The notes beneath the pieces were generated by a model. That model had not been told where the DNA came from and ran no database searches. It was given only the letters and a program-made list of their open reading frames with translations. Of a stretch of DNA of 64,000 nt, positions 1 through 12,329 are shown piece by piece. Numbering within the stretch: the stretch's first letter is position 1; each line of letters starts with the position of its first letter. Location: assembly GCA_964017235.1 (NCBI GenBank), contig OZ024935.1, positions 88,255,052-88,319,051 of the forward strand, written 5' to 3'. The position numbers were made by a program, and so were the translations under genes. This DNA is from Sabellastarte sp. h YS-2021. Taxonomy: Eukaryota; Annelida; Polychaeta; Sabellida; Sabellidae.

Positions 1-480
1 TCAAAAATTTCGTCGAAGTCGCTCTATCTAGCACGGTTTTCGAGATATAAGCATTTTTGTGTTTTCCTTATTTGGAAAATTCGTAATGATTAATTAATCA
101 TTAATTACTCGGCCATTTCTTGACCAATCAATGCCAAAATCTAATGATTTCCAGATTTTAATAGAATGAATGTATTTGCCAAGTTTCAGGTGAATTGATA
201 AAATTCCTTTCAAGTTATCATCCGGACAAGCTTCCCCATCGAAAAAAGACATTTTTGGTCATGTGACCTCTCTGATTGGTTGAAATGTCACTGCAGCATA
301 TTCAAAAAAATTCCCCAAGGCTACTGCCTAAACCTGCCAAATTTGAAAAGAATCCGCCTAACGGTTACAGAGTTATAAGGAAAACAAAATGCGGAGCCGG
401 CGGAGCCGGCGGAGCCGCCGGAGCCGCCGGAGCCAGAAGCTCTCCCATACACAAACAAGCGTCCCTTGCGGGACGCTTAA
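1..480 (-). mobile_element. H1 Helitron-like element, copy A, terminal part only
   Basis: The window opens inside an element whose sequence matches the right-hand ends of copies B, C and D. It contains one 168-bp-type unit start, a conserved stretch with a palindrome around TTAATTAATCATTAATTA, then a GC-rich hexamer tract of GGAGCC type (about 390-435), and a terminal hairpin with stem AAGCGTCCC and loop TTGC ending in TTAA at 480. In the inferred element orientation (minus) this is the 5' end. The rest lies left of the window. No coding sequence is seen. Confidence 0.8.
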
Positions 481-767
481 TAATGCTACACATTACAAAA
501 AGACTCTTAACAAAATTTTACTGATTGCACTGAATATGTTAACACTGCAAGGCTACATGTCTAGTGATAGGATACTAGCCTTGTATTTTTTGGATGAATT
601 CATGGATTTATTCAAACAGTCTGTTAAAAATTCCCCAACCAGTATACAATTTTTCTCTATATTCCGGTTGGATATAAAATTGCTCTTCATATTTTCTCTT
701 TAAATTATTTTTAAGCCCAACTATATTTGGAACACTTTTATTTGTAGCACTTTTGAAGATATAGTAA
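481..767. other. Unassigned spacer
   Basis: Between H1 copy A and a LINE remnant. AT-rich sequence with no convincing coding signal or repeat structure. Confidence 0.4.
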
Positions 768-1136
768 TTATTTAGTAGTAGCAATTAAGGTGTTGATTGG
801 AATATACTGATTATCCCTGTGTAAGTATCCTAGGATTATATCCAGGGGTGAAAAATATATCAATTTCCCCAAGTTGGAATAAATCCAATATTCCAAATCT
901 TTCCATAATTCTACTACATGGCACAAAGAGATGCATAAATGTTTCAGGATCAGATTGACAAAGTCTACATTTGTCCGATTTCTCAATGGACATTTTATAC
1001 AGTTGACTGTACCAAGTATTCTATGTATCAACTTATACTGAAACCAGATCAAGTTATTATCTTGTTCAACATTAAATATAAGATAGAAGACTCTTCTCCA
1101 TGTTAGGAAATTTGTCCTAGTGAAATTGGTATTCAC
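768..1136 (-). pseudogene. LINE (non-LTR retrotransposon) reverse transcriptase C-terminal remnant
   Basis: Two overlapping minus-strand frames join into one protein if a single frameshift near 990-1000 is allowed. The first reads LIWFQYKLIHRILGT and the second KSDKCRLCQSDPETFMHLF followed by VPCS. This is the pattern of the region after the reverse transcriptase of L1/Tx1-type LINEs: a W/QYRLLHRIL-like stretch followed by a zf-RVT zinc knuckle C-x2-C...H-x4-C. The frameshift and the absence of upstream RT motifs show that it is a dead, 5'-truncated copy. Family assignment within LINEs is uncertain. Confidence 0.65.
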
Positions 1137-1818
1137 AAAGCATCATAGTCTTATCTTAGTTCTAACTGTTGTCATAAAGTTAGCAATGCTTAGAGGCTGT
1201 CTCCTCACAACTGTACAGAATTCGTCCATTGTGACACAAAAAGCAGACAAGAATGTTTGCATCACGTGATGAAATCTCAGTGATTATAATGTGGTTATAT
1301 AAACTCTTACGAGATTTGCAACAGTGGACTAAAATAGGGTTAGGAAAATTGTCCTGGCTAGGACATGCTTTATGAATACCAAGTTGGGACCTATGTTAAC
1401 TAAGAGAAAAGTCATAAATTTTATGACTAAGATAAGACTAAGATTAGGAAAGTTAGTGAATACCACCCAAGATCTTTGGAAAAAATGCTTTAGCCAGACA
1501 CTATCCACCTCAAAAGTTTTATGAAGATCCACTCAGTACTTACGTGTTATATGAACTAGATCCAAAGTCACTGATACTGCACTGAACATTAGAACTTTTT
1601 GCAGTTTTTTTTTGTATTCAGAATATGATCCAGATCTTTCCTAAAATTGATCTACTTCTTCCTGTGGTACGGTCCTTAATTCACATGAAAAATTTGGAAA
1701 GAGTCATTCTTAACTTTTGGAGTTATCACAAACACATACAAAGAGACAAACAAATGGACCCAAAAAACAAATATACAATTCTAACATTCTATAAAAAGTC
1801 TACTGCATCACTCCTCAC
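1137..1818. other. Unassigned, possible intron sequence
   Basis: No convincing gene. It lies downstream of the candidate exon at 1819-1966 on the minus strand and would be intron of that gene. Confidence 0.3.
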
Positions 1819-1966
1819 CTGTATGAACTTGGCACAGGGGAGCAGGTGAAGAACTTTCTGACTGAAGTAAGTCTTTGCATGATCCATCCTACCGCACATC
1901 ACATGAACATAGAATTTTGACTCGTGCCAACTGCGGTAGACATGACGAATATCTCTTGGACAGTCT
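1819..1966 (-). CDS. Single internal exon of an unrecognised gene
   Basis: On the minus strand a pyrimidine-rich TATTTTAG acceptor precedes 148 bases that stay open and end ATACAG before GTGAGG, a good donor. One base completes a split codon and then 49 codons follow, beginning DCPRDIRHVYRSWHESKFYV and ending HLLPCAKFIQ. The amino-acid mix (Cys, Trp, His, Tyr, few low-complexity runs) looks like genuine globular protein, and it is not made of any repeat found elsewhere in the window. Donor phase is 0. I do not recognise the family. No partner exons were found, so the rest of the gene may lie outside the window to either side. It could be a chance open stretch, but matching acceptor, donor and composition argue for a real exon. 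Confidence 0.5.
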
Positions 1967-2836
1967 CTAAAATAAATAGGGTAAAAATATTGTTGCAAAA
2001 AGTCTGATGTTACAGGTAACATGCACCTCTTCTTAGAGATATGAAATAGAATTTACTGAATGGAGTACAACATTGTTTTAAAAACTAGAAAAAGGTTTTT
2101 GTTCACAAAAACGAGCGGCCCGGATGGAGACTTGGGTTAATAAAGCTGTAGTAGTTGCAGTATGACACTGTCAGCACAGTGTTGATGGAAAAGTGGTTTA
2201 AAACTGTAGCAGTTGCAGTATTAATCTGTAAGCAGAATCTGAGCTTCATTGTAGTTTGTAAAGTAGTATATTTTACAATCATTTTCGTCATAGGTTGGCT
2301 GAAGAAAAACTGTAGCTGTAAATTTGGGATCGTAATTTTTAAGGAGATATTTAATCCTAGATTTATAATGATGAAGATATACTGTAGTAAACTATAACTG
2401 GCTATAGATAGGGATATTCACATGTTGTATATCTTTGGGGCATTTTATGCCTCTGAAAATTCATTGTTATTTAATATTTTTATTTATTTAAGATAAATAT
2501 GCTTAAGATAATCCTCCTTTTGAAATCCTTTATTGTTCCATTGTAAAAAGAATACACAAAGTTGTGTAGTCAGATGTTACTGATAACATTTTGCATTCAC
2601 ACATGACTCTATCTGTTTTTACATAAGGATTTTTCCATTTCCTCAAAACAGACAAAAGCATTCTTTCCACCAGACATTAATTCCACTAGGTTCTACTTCC
2701 TTGAACATAAAGATAAATGTCCTTGTTTGAATTGTTTACCCCCAAAAAGAGTTACTCTAAGCATATCACTTAATGAAAAGAAATGAATACATCTTGATAT
2801 CCCTTATCAACCTTTTCACCCAGTGTGCAGATACAA
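1967..2836. other. Unassigned spacer
   Basis: Holds short imperfect repeats around 2140-2240 (motif CTGTAGCAGTTGCAGTAT and relatives). No gene seen. Confidence 0.3.
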
Positions 2837-3289
2837 CTAGAAGATAATATTTTTGCATAGCAAAAACAAAGCGTCCCGAAAAGGATATAAAGGTGAGTGC
2901 TAAAGTATTAAGAAAATGCTTCGTTTCTAGCCTTATACTGTTGCGGCAACCAAAGTCAGCGCAGTCTGCTCTATCTAGCACGGTTTTCAAGATATAAGCA
3001 TTTTTGTGTTTTGCAAAACATTCAAAAATTCAAATTGTACGCTATATTTGGCGAGACAAAAATATTTTGAAAATTGGCATGGCTACTCTGCAGATACCCA
3101 GCAGGTCAAAAATTTTGTTGAGTTCGCTCCATCTAGCACAGTTTTCGAGATATAAGCATTTTTGTGTTTTACAAAATCTTTGAAAATTAAAAATGGCCAC
3201 CATTTTTGGTGAGACAAAAATTTTTGACAAGATCACTGCCGCGATGTGTATCTCCCGCTGAGCATTAAAGGAGAAGAAATAGCTTTTCC

Positions 3290-6130
3290 GAGATTTTCAC
3301 AATTTTTCATTTTCGTGTGTGAAAGCTCTTCCAAAAGTAGGTGAATGAGTTATTTGAGAAAAATTGGCTATCTGCAATACTATTAAGAGATAATTTGCAT
3401 TAACTCCATTTGAGTAGGTGAGTAATTATCTACGGGTCTGGAACTTCAGCAAGTGAAAGTTCTCCCAAAAGTAGATGAATGAGTTATTTGATAAAAATTG
3501 GGTATCCGCAATACTTTTAGAGATAATTAGCATTTCCTCATTTTGAGTAGGTGAATAATTAGCTACGGGTCTAAAACCTGAAACTTCACCAAGTGAAAGC
3601 TCTCCCAAAAGTAGGTGAATGAGTTATTTGAGAAAAATTGGCTATCTGCAATACTATTAAGAGATAATTCGCATTAACTCCGTTTGAGTATGTGAATAAT
3701 TACCTACGGGTCTGGAACTTCAGCAAGTGAAAGTTCTCCCAAAAGTAGATAAATGAGTTATTTCATAAAAATTGGGTATCCGCAATACTTTTAGAAATAA
3801 TTAGCATTTCCTCATTTTGAGTAGGTGAATAATTAGCTACGGGCCTAAAACCTGAAACTTCACCAAGTGAAACCTCTTCCAAAAGTAGGTGAATGAGTTA
3901 TTTGAGAAAAATTGGCCATCTGCAATACTTTTAGAGATAATTCACATTTACTCATTTTGAGTAGGTGAATAATTAGCTATGGGTCTGAAACTTTACCATG
4001 TGAAAGCTTTCCCACAAGTAGATGAATGAGTTATTTGATAAAAATTGGGTATGTGCAATACTTTTACAGATAATTAGCATTTACTCATTTTGAGTTGGTG
4101 AATAATTAGCTATGGGTCTGAAACTTCACCGAGTAAAAGCTCTCCCAAAAGTAGGTGAATGAGTTATTTGAGAAAAATTGGCTATCTGCAATACTATTAA
4201 GAGATAATTCGCATTAACTCTGTTTGAGTAGGCGAGTAATTATCTACGGGTCTGAAACTTCACCATGTGAAAGCTCTCCCAAAAGTAGACGAATGGGTTA
4301 TTTGATAAAAATTGGGTATCTGCAATAGTTTTTGAGATAATTAGCATTTACTCATTTTGAGTAGGTGAGTAATTAGCTATGGGTCTGAAACTTCACCGAG
4401 TGAAAGCTCTCCCAAAAGTAGGTCAATGAGTTATTTGATAAAAATTGGCTATCTGCAATACTTTTAGAGGTAATTCGCATTTATCATTTTGAGTAGGTGA
4501 GTAATTAACTATGGGTCTGAAACTTCACCATATGAAAGCTCTTCCAAAAGTAGATGAATGAGTTATTTGAGAAAAATTGACTATCTGCAATACTTTTAAG
4601 AGATAATTTACATTTACTCCTTTTGAGTAGGTGAGTAATTATCTACGGGTCTGAAACTTCAATAAGTGAAAGTTCTTGCAAAAGTAGATGAATGAGTTAT
4701 TTGAGAAAAATTGGGTATCCGCAATAGTTTTTGAGATAATTAGCATTAACACATTTTGAGTAGGTGAGTAATTAGCTACGGGTCTGAAAATTCACTGAGT
4801 GAAAGCTCTCCCAAAAGTAGGTAAATGAGTTATTTGAGAAAAATTGGCTATCTGCAATACTTTTAGAGATAATTCACATTTACTCATTCTGAGTAGGTGA
4901 ATAGTTAGCTATGGGTCTGAAACTTCACCATGTGAAAGCTCTCCCAAAAGTAGATGAATGAATTATTTGAGAAAAATTGGCTATCTGCAATACTTTTAAG
5001 AGATAATTCGCATTTACTCATTTTGAAAAAGCTCTCCCAAAAGTAGATGAATGAGTTATTTGATAAAAATTGGGTATCCGCAATAGTTTTAGAGATAATT
5101 AGCATTTACTCATTTTGAGTAGGTGAGTAATTAGCTACGGGTCTGAAACTTCACCGAGTGAAAGTTCTTTGGGATAGCTACTCTGCAGAGATACCCTGAA
5201 GATCAAAAATTTCGTCGAAATCTCTCTATGTAGCATGGTTTTCGAGATATAAGCATTTTTATGTTTTGCAATAGTTTTTGAGATAATTAGCATTTACTCA
5301 TTTTGAGTAGGTGAGTAATTAGCTATAGGTCTGAAACTTCACCGAGTGAAAGCTCTCCCAAAAGTAGGTCAATGAGTTATTTGATAAAAATTGGCTATCT
5401 GCAATACTTTTAGAGGTAATTCGCATTTATCATTTTGAGTAGGTGAGTAATTAACTATGGGTCTGAAACTTCACCATATGAAAGCTCTTCCAAAAGTAGA
5501 TGAATGAGTTATTTGAGAAAAATTGACTATCTGCAATACTTTTAAGAGATAATTTACATTTACTCCTTTTGAGTAGGTGAGTAATTATCTACGGGTCTGA
5601 AACTTCAATAAGTGAAAGTTCTTGCAAAAGTAGATGAATGAGTTATTTGAGAAAAATTGGGTATCCGCAATAGTTTTTGAGATAATTAGCATTAACACAT
5701 TTTGAGTAGGTGAGTAATTAGCTACGGGTCTGAAAATTCACTGAGTGAAAGCTCTCCCAAAAGTAGGTAAATGAGTTATTTGAGAAAAATTGGCTATCTG
5801 CAATACTTTTAGAGATAATTCACATTTACTCATTCTGAGTAGGTGAATAGTTAGCTATGGGTCTGAAACTTCACCATGTGAAAGCTCTCCCAAAAGTAGA
5901 TGAATGAATTATTTGAGAAAAATTGGCTATCTGCAATACTTTTAAGAGATAATTCGCATTTACTCATTTTGAAAAAGCTCTCCCAAAAGTAGATGAATGA
6001 GTTATTTGATAAAAATTGGGTATCCGCAATAGTTTTAGAGATAATTAGCATTTACTCATTTTGAGTAGGTGAGTAATTAGCTACGGGTCTGAAACTTCAC
6101 CGAGTGAAAGTTCTTTGGGATAGCTACTCT
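3290..6130. repeat. 133-bp satellite array within H1 copy B
   Basis: About 21 units of roughly 133 bp. Landmarks in each unit are CTCCCAAAAGTAG, GAGAAAAATTGG, TGCAATAC, TTTACTCATTTTGAGTAGG and GGTCTGAAACTTCACC. Units here are more diverged and alternate between two sub-types (GGCTATCTGCAATAC and GGGTATCCGCAATAG) more than in copies C and D. The array includes a ~946-bp segmental duplication (see findings). Confidence 0.9.
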
Positions 6131-6559
6131 GCAGAGATACCCTGAAGATCAAAAATTTCGTCGAAATCTCTCTATGTAGCATGGTTTTCGAGATATAAGC
6201 ATTTTTATGTTTTGCAATTTTTGCGAAAAATTCGAAAATTCAAAATGGCCGCCATTTTTGGAGAGACAAAATTTTTTTGACAAGAGGAGAGTGCCCGTGA
6301 ACGGGCACTGTGTCAGCTGACTGAATGTTTTTGATTTGTGATGGTGATAATGAGAGGAAAGTATAATTATCAGGGAAAGGGCTGTACAGAAATACAGTAA
6401 ATGGTAACTGAACAGCATGTTCGAAAGATATTCCGAAGCTGACAGAAAAAAAGGACAAAAAAGTTGTGCCCTGCAAATGGTATTATGAAATAAAGTAACA
6501 ACGTAATTGTTTAAGTGTAAAAAGTAGGTTAAAAATATTTAAAGAAATACTATAAATGC

Positions 6560-7375
6560 AATATCCTCGTTCAACCATGAAGAAGGGGTCCAAAGGTCAA
6601 ATCTGACCATACCAAAAGATTCCCAGCCAAAGAATTTAGGATGGTTTACCATCCCAAACCTCTCGGACCAATAACAAGTGAGTCATAGGCACTTTTTAAG
6701 TTTGGCTATCCTTGTTTGACCTTGACGGAGGGGTCCAAGGTCAAATCCGACCACACAAAAAAATTCCCAGCCCATGATTTCCTGTAGCTTGTTTACCATC
6801 CCAAACCTGTAGGACCAATAATAAGCGAGTTCTAAGCAATTGTAAGTTTGGCTATCCTCAATTGACCTTGAAGGAGGGGTCCCAGGTCAAATCTGACCAC
6901 ACCAAAAGAATCCCAGCCCATGATTTCCTATATGTTGGTTTACCATCCCAAACCTCCAAGACCAATAATACGCGAGTTATAAGCACTTTAAGTTTGGCTA
7001 TCTTCGTTTGACCTGGAAGGAGGGGTCTAAGGTGAAATCTGACCACACCAAAAGATTCCCAGCCCATGATTTTCTATAGGTTGGTTTTCCATTCCAAACC
7101 TCTAGGACCATTAATAAGCGAGTTATAAGCACCTTTAAGTTTGGCTATCCTCATTTGACCTTGAAGGAGGGGTCCAAGGTGAAATCCGACCACACCAAAA
7201 AATTCCCAGCTCATGATTTTCTATAGGTTGGTTTTCATTCCAAACCTCTAGGACCAATAATAAGCGAGTTATAAGCACTTTTATGTTTGGCTATCCTCAT
7301 TTGACCTTGAAGGAGGGTTCCAAGGTCAAATCGGACCATATTAACAGATTCCCAGCCCATGATTTCCTACAGGTT
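6560..7375. repeat. 146-bp tandem repeat in H3
   Basis: About 5.5 units. GTTTGGCTAT recurs at about 6700, 6846, 6992, 7139 and 7285, giving a period of 146-147. Unit landmarks are TTTGACCTTGAAGGAGGGGTC, ATTCCCAGCCCATGATTT and CCAAACCTCTAGGACC. Confidence 0.9.
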
Positions 7376-10300
7376 GGATACAATGATTTACAACAGTGAG
7401 AACCTGAAAGAAGCTATTGCTCAGCTATGCCATGACATAGAGGTCTGCAATTTCACTATGTTATAGCTGACCAAAACGTCTGTGAATAACATATTTAACA
7501 AAATACTCTAAATGTAATAGTTTTCAAGTTATTACTGATTTACTCAAGAGTGAGAACCTCAAAGTAACTATTACTCAGCTATGCAATGAGCTACATGTCT
7601 GAATTTTTGCTCTGTTATAGCTGACCTAAAAGTAGGTGAACAACATATTTAAGCAAAATACTGTAAATGCAATAGTTTTCAAGTTACAACTGATTTACTC
7701 AATAGTGAGAACCTGAAAATAGCTATTGCTCCGCTATGCCATGAGCTACAGGTCTGTAATTTCACTATGTTATAGCTAACCCAAAAGTAGGTGAACAATA
7801 TATTTTAACAAAATACTCCAAATGCAATATTTTTCAAGTTATAGCCGATTTACTCAACAGTCAGTGCCTGAGAATAGCTATTGCTCAGTTGTGCCATGAG
7901 CTACAGGTCTGTAATTTCACTATGTTATAGCTGACCCAAAAGTAGCTGAATAACATATTTGCACAAATTTCTGTAAAGGCAATAGTTTTCCAATTACAAC
8001 TGATTTACTCAAGAGTGAGAACTTCAAAGTAGCTATTACTCAGCTATGCAATGAGCCACAGGTCTGGAACTTCACTATGTTATAGCTGACCCCAAAATAG
8101 GTGAATAACATATTGCAACAAAATACTCTAAATGCAATAGTTTCCAAGTTATAAGTGCTTTACTCAACAGTGATAACCTAAAAGTAGCTATTACTCAGCT
8201 ATGCCATGAGCTACAGGTCTGAAATTTTACTATGTTATAGCTGACCCAAAAGTAGCTGAATAACATATTTATACTAAATTCTCTAAATGCAATAGTTTTC
8301 AAATTATAAGTGATTTGCTCAACATTGAGAACTTCAAAGTAGCTATTACTCAGCTATGCAATGAGTCACAGGTCTGGAACTTCACTATGTTATAGCTGAC
8401 CCCAAAATAGGTGAATAACATATTGAAACAAAATACTCTAAATGCAATAATTTCCAAGTTATAAGCGATTTACTCAACAGTGATAACCTCAAAGTAGCTA
8501 TTACTCAGCTATGCCATGAGCTACAGGTCTAAAATTTTACTATGTTATAGCTGACCCAAAAGTAGCTGAATAACATATTTATACTAAATTCTCTAAATGC
8601 AATAGTTTTGCAATTACAACTAATTTACTCAATAGTGATGACCTAAAAGTAGCTATTACTCAGCTATGCCATGAGCTACAGGTCTGAAATTTTACTATGT
8701 TATAGCTGACCCAAAAGTAGGTGAACAACATATTTAAGCAAAATACTGTACATGCAATAGTTTTCAAGTTACAACTGATTTACTCAATAGTGATGACCTA
8801 AAAGTAGCTATTACTCAGCTATGCCATGAGCTACAGGTCTGAAATTTTACTATGTTATAGCTGACCCAAAAGTAGCTGAATAACATATTTATACTAAATT
8901 CTCTAAATGCAATAGTTTTGCAATTACAACTGATTTACTCAATAGTGAGAACCTCAAAGTAGTTATTACTCAGCTATGCAATGAGCTACAGGTCTGAAAT
9001 TTTACTATGTTATAGCTGACCCAAAAGTAGGTGAACAACATATTTAAGCAAAATACTGTAAATGCAATGGTTTTGAAGTTACAACTGATTTACTCAATAG
9101 TGATGACCTAAAAGTAGCTATTACTCAGCTATGCCATGAGCTACAGGTCTGAAATTTTACTATGTTATAGCTGACCCAAAAGTAGCTGAATAACATATTT
9201 ATACGAAATTCTGTAAATGCAATAGTTTTCCAATTACAACTGATTTACTCAATAGTGAGAACTTCAAAGTAGCTATTACTCAGCTGTGCCATGACCTACA
9301 GATCTGAAATTTCACTATGTTATAGCTGGCCCAAAAGTAGCTGAATAACATATTTATACGAAATTCTCTAAATGCAATAGTTTTGCAATTACAACTGATT
9401 TACTCAATAGTGAGAACCTCAAAGTAGTTATTACTCAGCTATGCAATGAGCTACAGGTCTGAAATTTTACTATGTTATAGCTGACCCAAAAGTAGGTGAA
9501 CAACATATTTAAGCAAAATACTGTAAATGCAATAGTTTTCAAGTTACAACTGATTTACTCAATAGTGATGACCTAAAAGTAGCTATTACTCAGCTATGCC
9601 ATGAGCTACAGGTCTGAAATTTTACTATGTTATAGCTGACCCAAAAGTAGCTGAATAACATATTTATACGAAATACTCTAAATGCAATAGTTTTGCAATT
9701 ACAACTGATTTACTCAATAGTGAGAACTTTAAAGTAGCTATTACTCAGCTATGCCATGACCTACAGATCTGAAATTTCACTATGTTATAGCTGGCCCAAA
9801 AGTAGCTGAATAACATATTTATACGAAATTCTCTAAATGCAATAGGTTTTAAGTTACAAGTGATTTACTCAATAGTGAGAACTTCAAAGTAGCTATTACT
9901 CAGCCATGCAATGAGCCACAGATCTGAAACTTCACTATGTTATAGCTGATCCCAAAATAGGTGAATAACATATTGAAACAAAATACTGTAAATGCAATAG
10001 TTTCCAAGTTATAAGCGATTTACTCAACAGTGATAACCTAAAAGTAGCTATTACTCAGCTATGCAATGAGCTACAGGTCTGAAATTTTACTATGTTATAG
10101 CTGACCCAAAAGTAGCTGAAAAACATATTTATACGAAATTCTCTAAATCCAATAGTTTTGAAGTTATAAGCGATTTACTCAACAGTGATAACCTAAAAGT
10201 AGCTATTACTCAGCTATGCCATGAGCTACAGGTCTAAAATTTTACTATGTTATAGCTGACCCAAAAGTAGCTGAATAACATATTTATACGAAATTCTCTA

Positions 10301-10460
10301 AATGCAATAGTTTTTAAGTTACAAGTGATTTTACTCATGATGGAAGTTACTGAAAAGCCCAAAAGTAGCTATTACTCACTTAGCTATTGAGACAGGCACC
10401 CAACTTACTCACCATATTGTAGCTATGAAAAAAGTAGCTGAATAACATATTTTAACAAAA
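7376..10460. repeat. 155-bp satellite array in H3
   Basis: About 19 units. CACTATGTTATAGCTGAC recurs at about 7763, 7918 and 8073, giving a period of 155. Landmarks are CCCAAAAGTAGCTGAATAAC, AATGCAATAGTTTT, TGATTTACTCAA and AGCTATTACTCAGCTATGC. The last unit (10330-10460) is degenerate. Several landmarks are shared with the 133-bp satellite of H1. Confidence 0.9.
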
Positions 10461-10923
10461 TGCTCTAAATGCAACACTTTTCAAGTTATAAATGATTTTG
10501 TGCATGATTTCATGAATTTTAATGCATTAAAAATTATTAAAAAAATTTATTAAAAAAAAAGTAAGACAGATCCAGGTCTCATACTCACACAAGAGAATCT
10601 ACCTGTGGCCTAGTACATATATGCAAGATATGAGAGAAATCCCTGCAATAGTCACTGAGAAAATTGTGATTAAGTGTTGAAATTTTCACACTTTTGGTGG
10701 GGGTACCCCCCTTGTAATGTCTCTAGCAAACAGACGAACAGACAGATTTGCATGCCTTGAACAATTTTTCATCCTCGATAGATAAGGTATCTTTTAAAAA
10801 AAACAGCACGTCTCTAGGCCTTGTAGTTTTGGAGGAGAAGTTGTTCACGCGGACGCGTACACGTACGCCCACGCCGCAGAGTGACGACATAATGTCAGCT
10901 GACTGACAAGTCAGCTGACATAA

Positions 10924-11340
10924 AAATCGGCATGGCTACTCTGCAGAGATACACTGTGGGTAAAAAATTTTGTCGAAATCACGCTATCTAGCAGGGTTTT
11001 CGAGATATAAGCATTTTTATGTTTTGCAATTTTCGCCAAAAATTCGAAAATTCAAAATGGCCGCCGTTTTTGGCGAGACAAAATTTTTTTGCAAATTGGC
11101 ATGACTACTCTCCAGAGATACCCTGTGAGCCAAAAATTTCGTCGAAATCGCTCTATCTAGCACAGTTTTCGAGATATAAGCATTTTTATATTTTGCAATT
11201 TTTGCGAAAATTTCGAAAATTCAAAATGGCCGCCATTTTTGGCGAGACAAAATTTTTTTGGAAATTGGGATAGCTACTCTGCAAAGATACCCTGTGGATC
11301 AAAAATTTTGCGGAAATCGCTCTATCTAGCACGGTTTTCG
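10924..11340. repeat. 168-bp-type units of H1 copy B
   Basis: Two to three units, each containing the palindromic core AAAATGGCCGCCATTTT, GGCGAGACAAAATTTTTTTG, CTACTCTGCAGAGATACCCTG and CTATCTAGCACGGTTTTCGAG followed by ATATAAGCATTTTT. Because 168 is divisible by three, the array yields repeated open frames that are not genes. Confidence 0.85.
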
Positions 11341-11698
11341 AGATATAAGCATTTTTGTGTTTTCCTTATTTGGAAAATTCGTAATGATTAATTAATCATT
11401 AATTACTCGGCCATTTCTTGACCAATCAATGCCAAAATCTAATGATTTCCAGATTTTAATAGAATGAATATATTTGCTAAGTTTCAGGTGAATTGATAAA
11501 ATCCCTTTCAAGTTATCATACGGACAAGCTTCCCCATCGAAAAAAGACATTTTTGGTCATGTGACCTCTCTGATTGGTTGAAATGTCACTGCAGCATATT
11601 CAAAAAAATTCCCCAAGGCTACTGCCTAAACCTGTCAAATTTGAAAAGAATCTGCTTAACTCCCATACACAAACAAGCGTCCCTTGCGGGACGCTTAA

Positions 11699-12329
11699 TA
11701 AGTAACACACAGATATAAACACGCAAAAGCAGAGTGGGGCATAAGTGAGCCAGTGGGACTTTCCACGAATCTGTCTCCCTATAGATATCACACAAAAGCA
11801 AATACAGAGTTGGCTGAGAAAGAAGAGACAACTCATTCATTTTCAATAAGCTGGAGATACATAAAATATTGTACAAGAAAAACTGTTTATGAGAAAGTGT
11901 TTTTTCAGTCATCTTATATTCCAAAAGAAGTCAAGTCTATACATTTGACCAATTTACATAGTCTATGTGAATAGGTAGCTAGATCAACAACTCCTGCTGC
12001 AAAACAAAAGCTGAATTAATTAAACCTTTTTCTTGTAAAGGAAAAGGCATATCCATACAATTCCACAAGAATGGAATCAGAAGAATTTGTGATTTTTTAA
12101 TGTGCCTAAAATTGGAAATTTATATTATATAAACACTGATCAGCTACAACATGTTAATAACATCAGTGCATGCTAAATACCTCATTTTTTGTTCTTTGAA
12201 GATGCCATAACTTCATAAACACTAGGAGGTTAGCTTTGCCAGATAACAGAAATTTTCTTTTGAGTATACATATGGTAGGTATGGTTTTGAAAAGTCTTAA
12301 AAAAATGAGGTGAGAGCAAGAACTACATA
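11699..12329. other. Unassigned spacer
   Basis: Between H1 copy B and a pogo-like element. No gene recognised on either strand. Confidence 0.3.

Larger units (their letters stand above)
6281..10923 (-). mobile_element. H3 Helitron-like element nested in H1 copy B
   Basis: It interrupts an H1 168-bp unit exactly: left flank ...TTTTTTTGA, right flank AAATCGGCATGG, which rejoin to the uninterrupted unit TTTGAAAATTGGCATGG seen in the other copies. The left end starts CAAG, then a hairpin of stem AGTGCCCGT, then TGTCAGCTGACTGA. The right end is a hairpin built of TGTCAGCTGAC arms ending ATAA. On the minus strand this is a 5' palindromic end sharing TCAGTCAGCTGACA with a copy just inside the 3' hairpin, the same plan as H1 with different sequence. 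It carries a 146-bp array, a 155-bp array and a conserved tail (10500-10880). No protein coding seen. Confidence 0.7.
2837..11698 (-). mobile_element. H1 Helitron-like element, copy B, with nested H3 element
   Basis: The left boundary is CTAG at 2837-2840, followed by a short spacer and a hairpin (TTTTTGC, loop ATA, GCAAAAA) and then AAAGCGTCCCG. The right boundary is the hairpin of stem AAGCGTCCC with loop TTGC ending TTAA at 11698. Read on the minus strand this gives a 5' hairpin starting TTAAGCGTCCC and a 3' end of hairpin, about 8 bases, CTAG, then a flanking T. That is the architecture of Helitron-superfamily elements, and the shared AAGCGTCCCG near both ends resembles the asymmetric terminal repeats of Helentrons. 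Inside are 168-bp-type units, a 133-bp satellite (about 3290-6130) and the nested H3 element (6281-10923). No Rep/helicase coding was found, so it is non-autonomous. Confidence 0.75.

Noticed and set aside
3290-10460. CRISPR-like array
   Set aside because: Units are directly adjacent tandem repeats of 133-157 bp without unique spacers, in a eukaryotic context.
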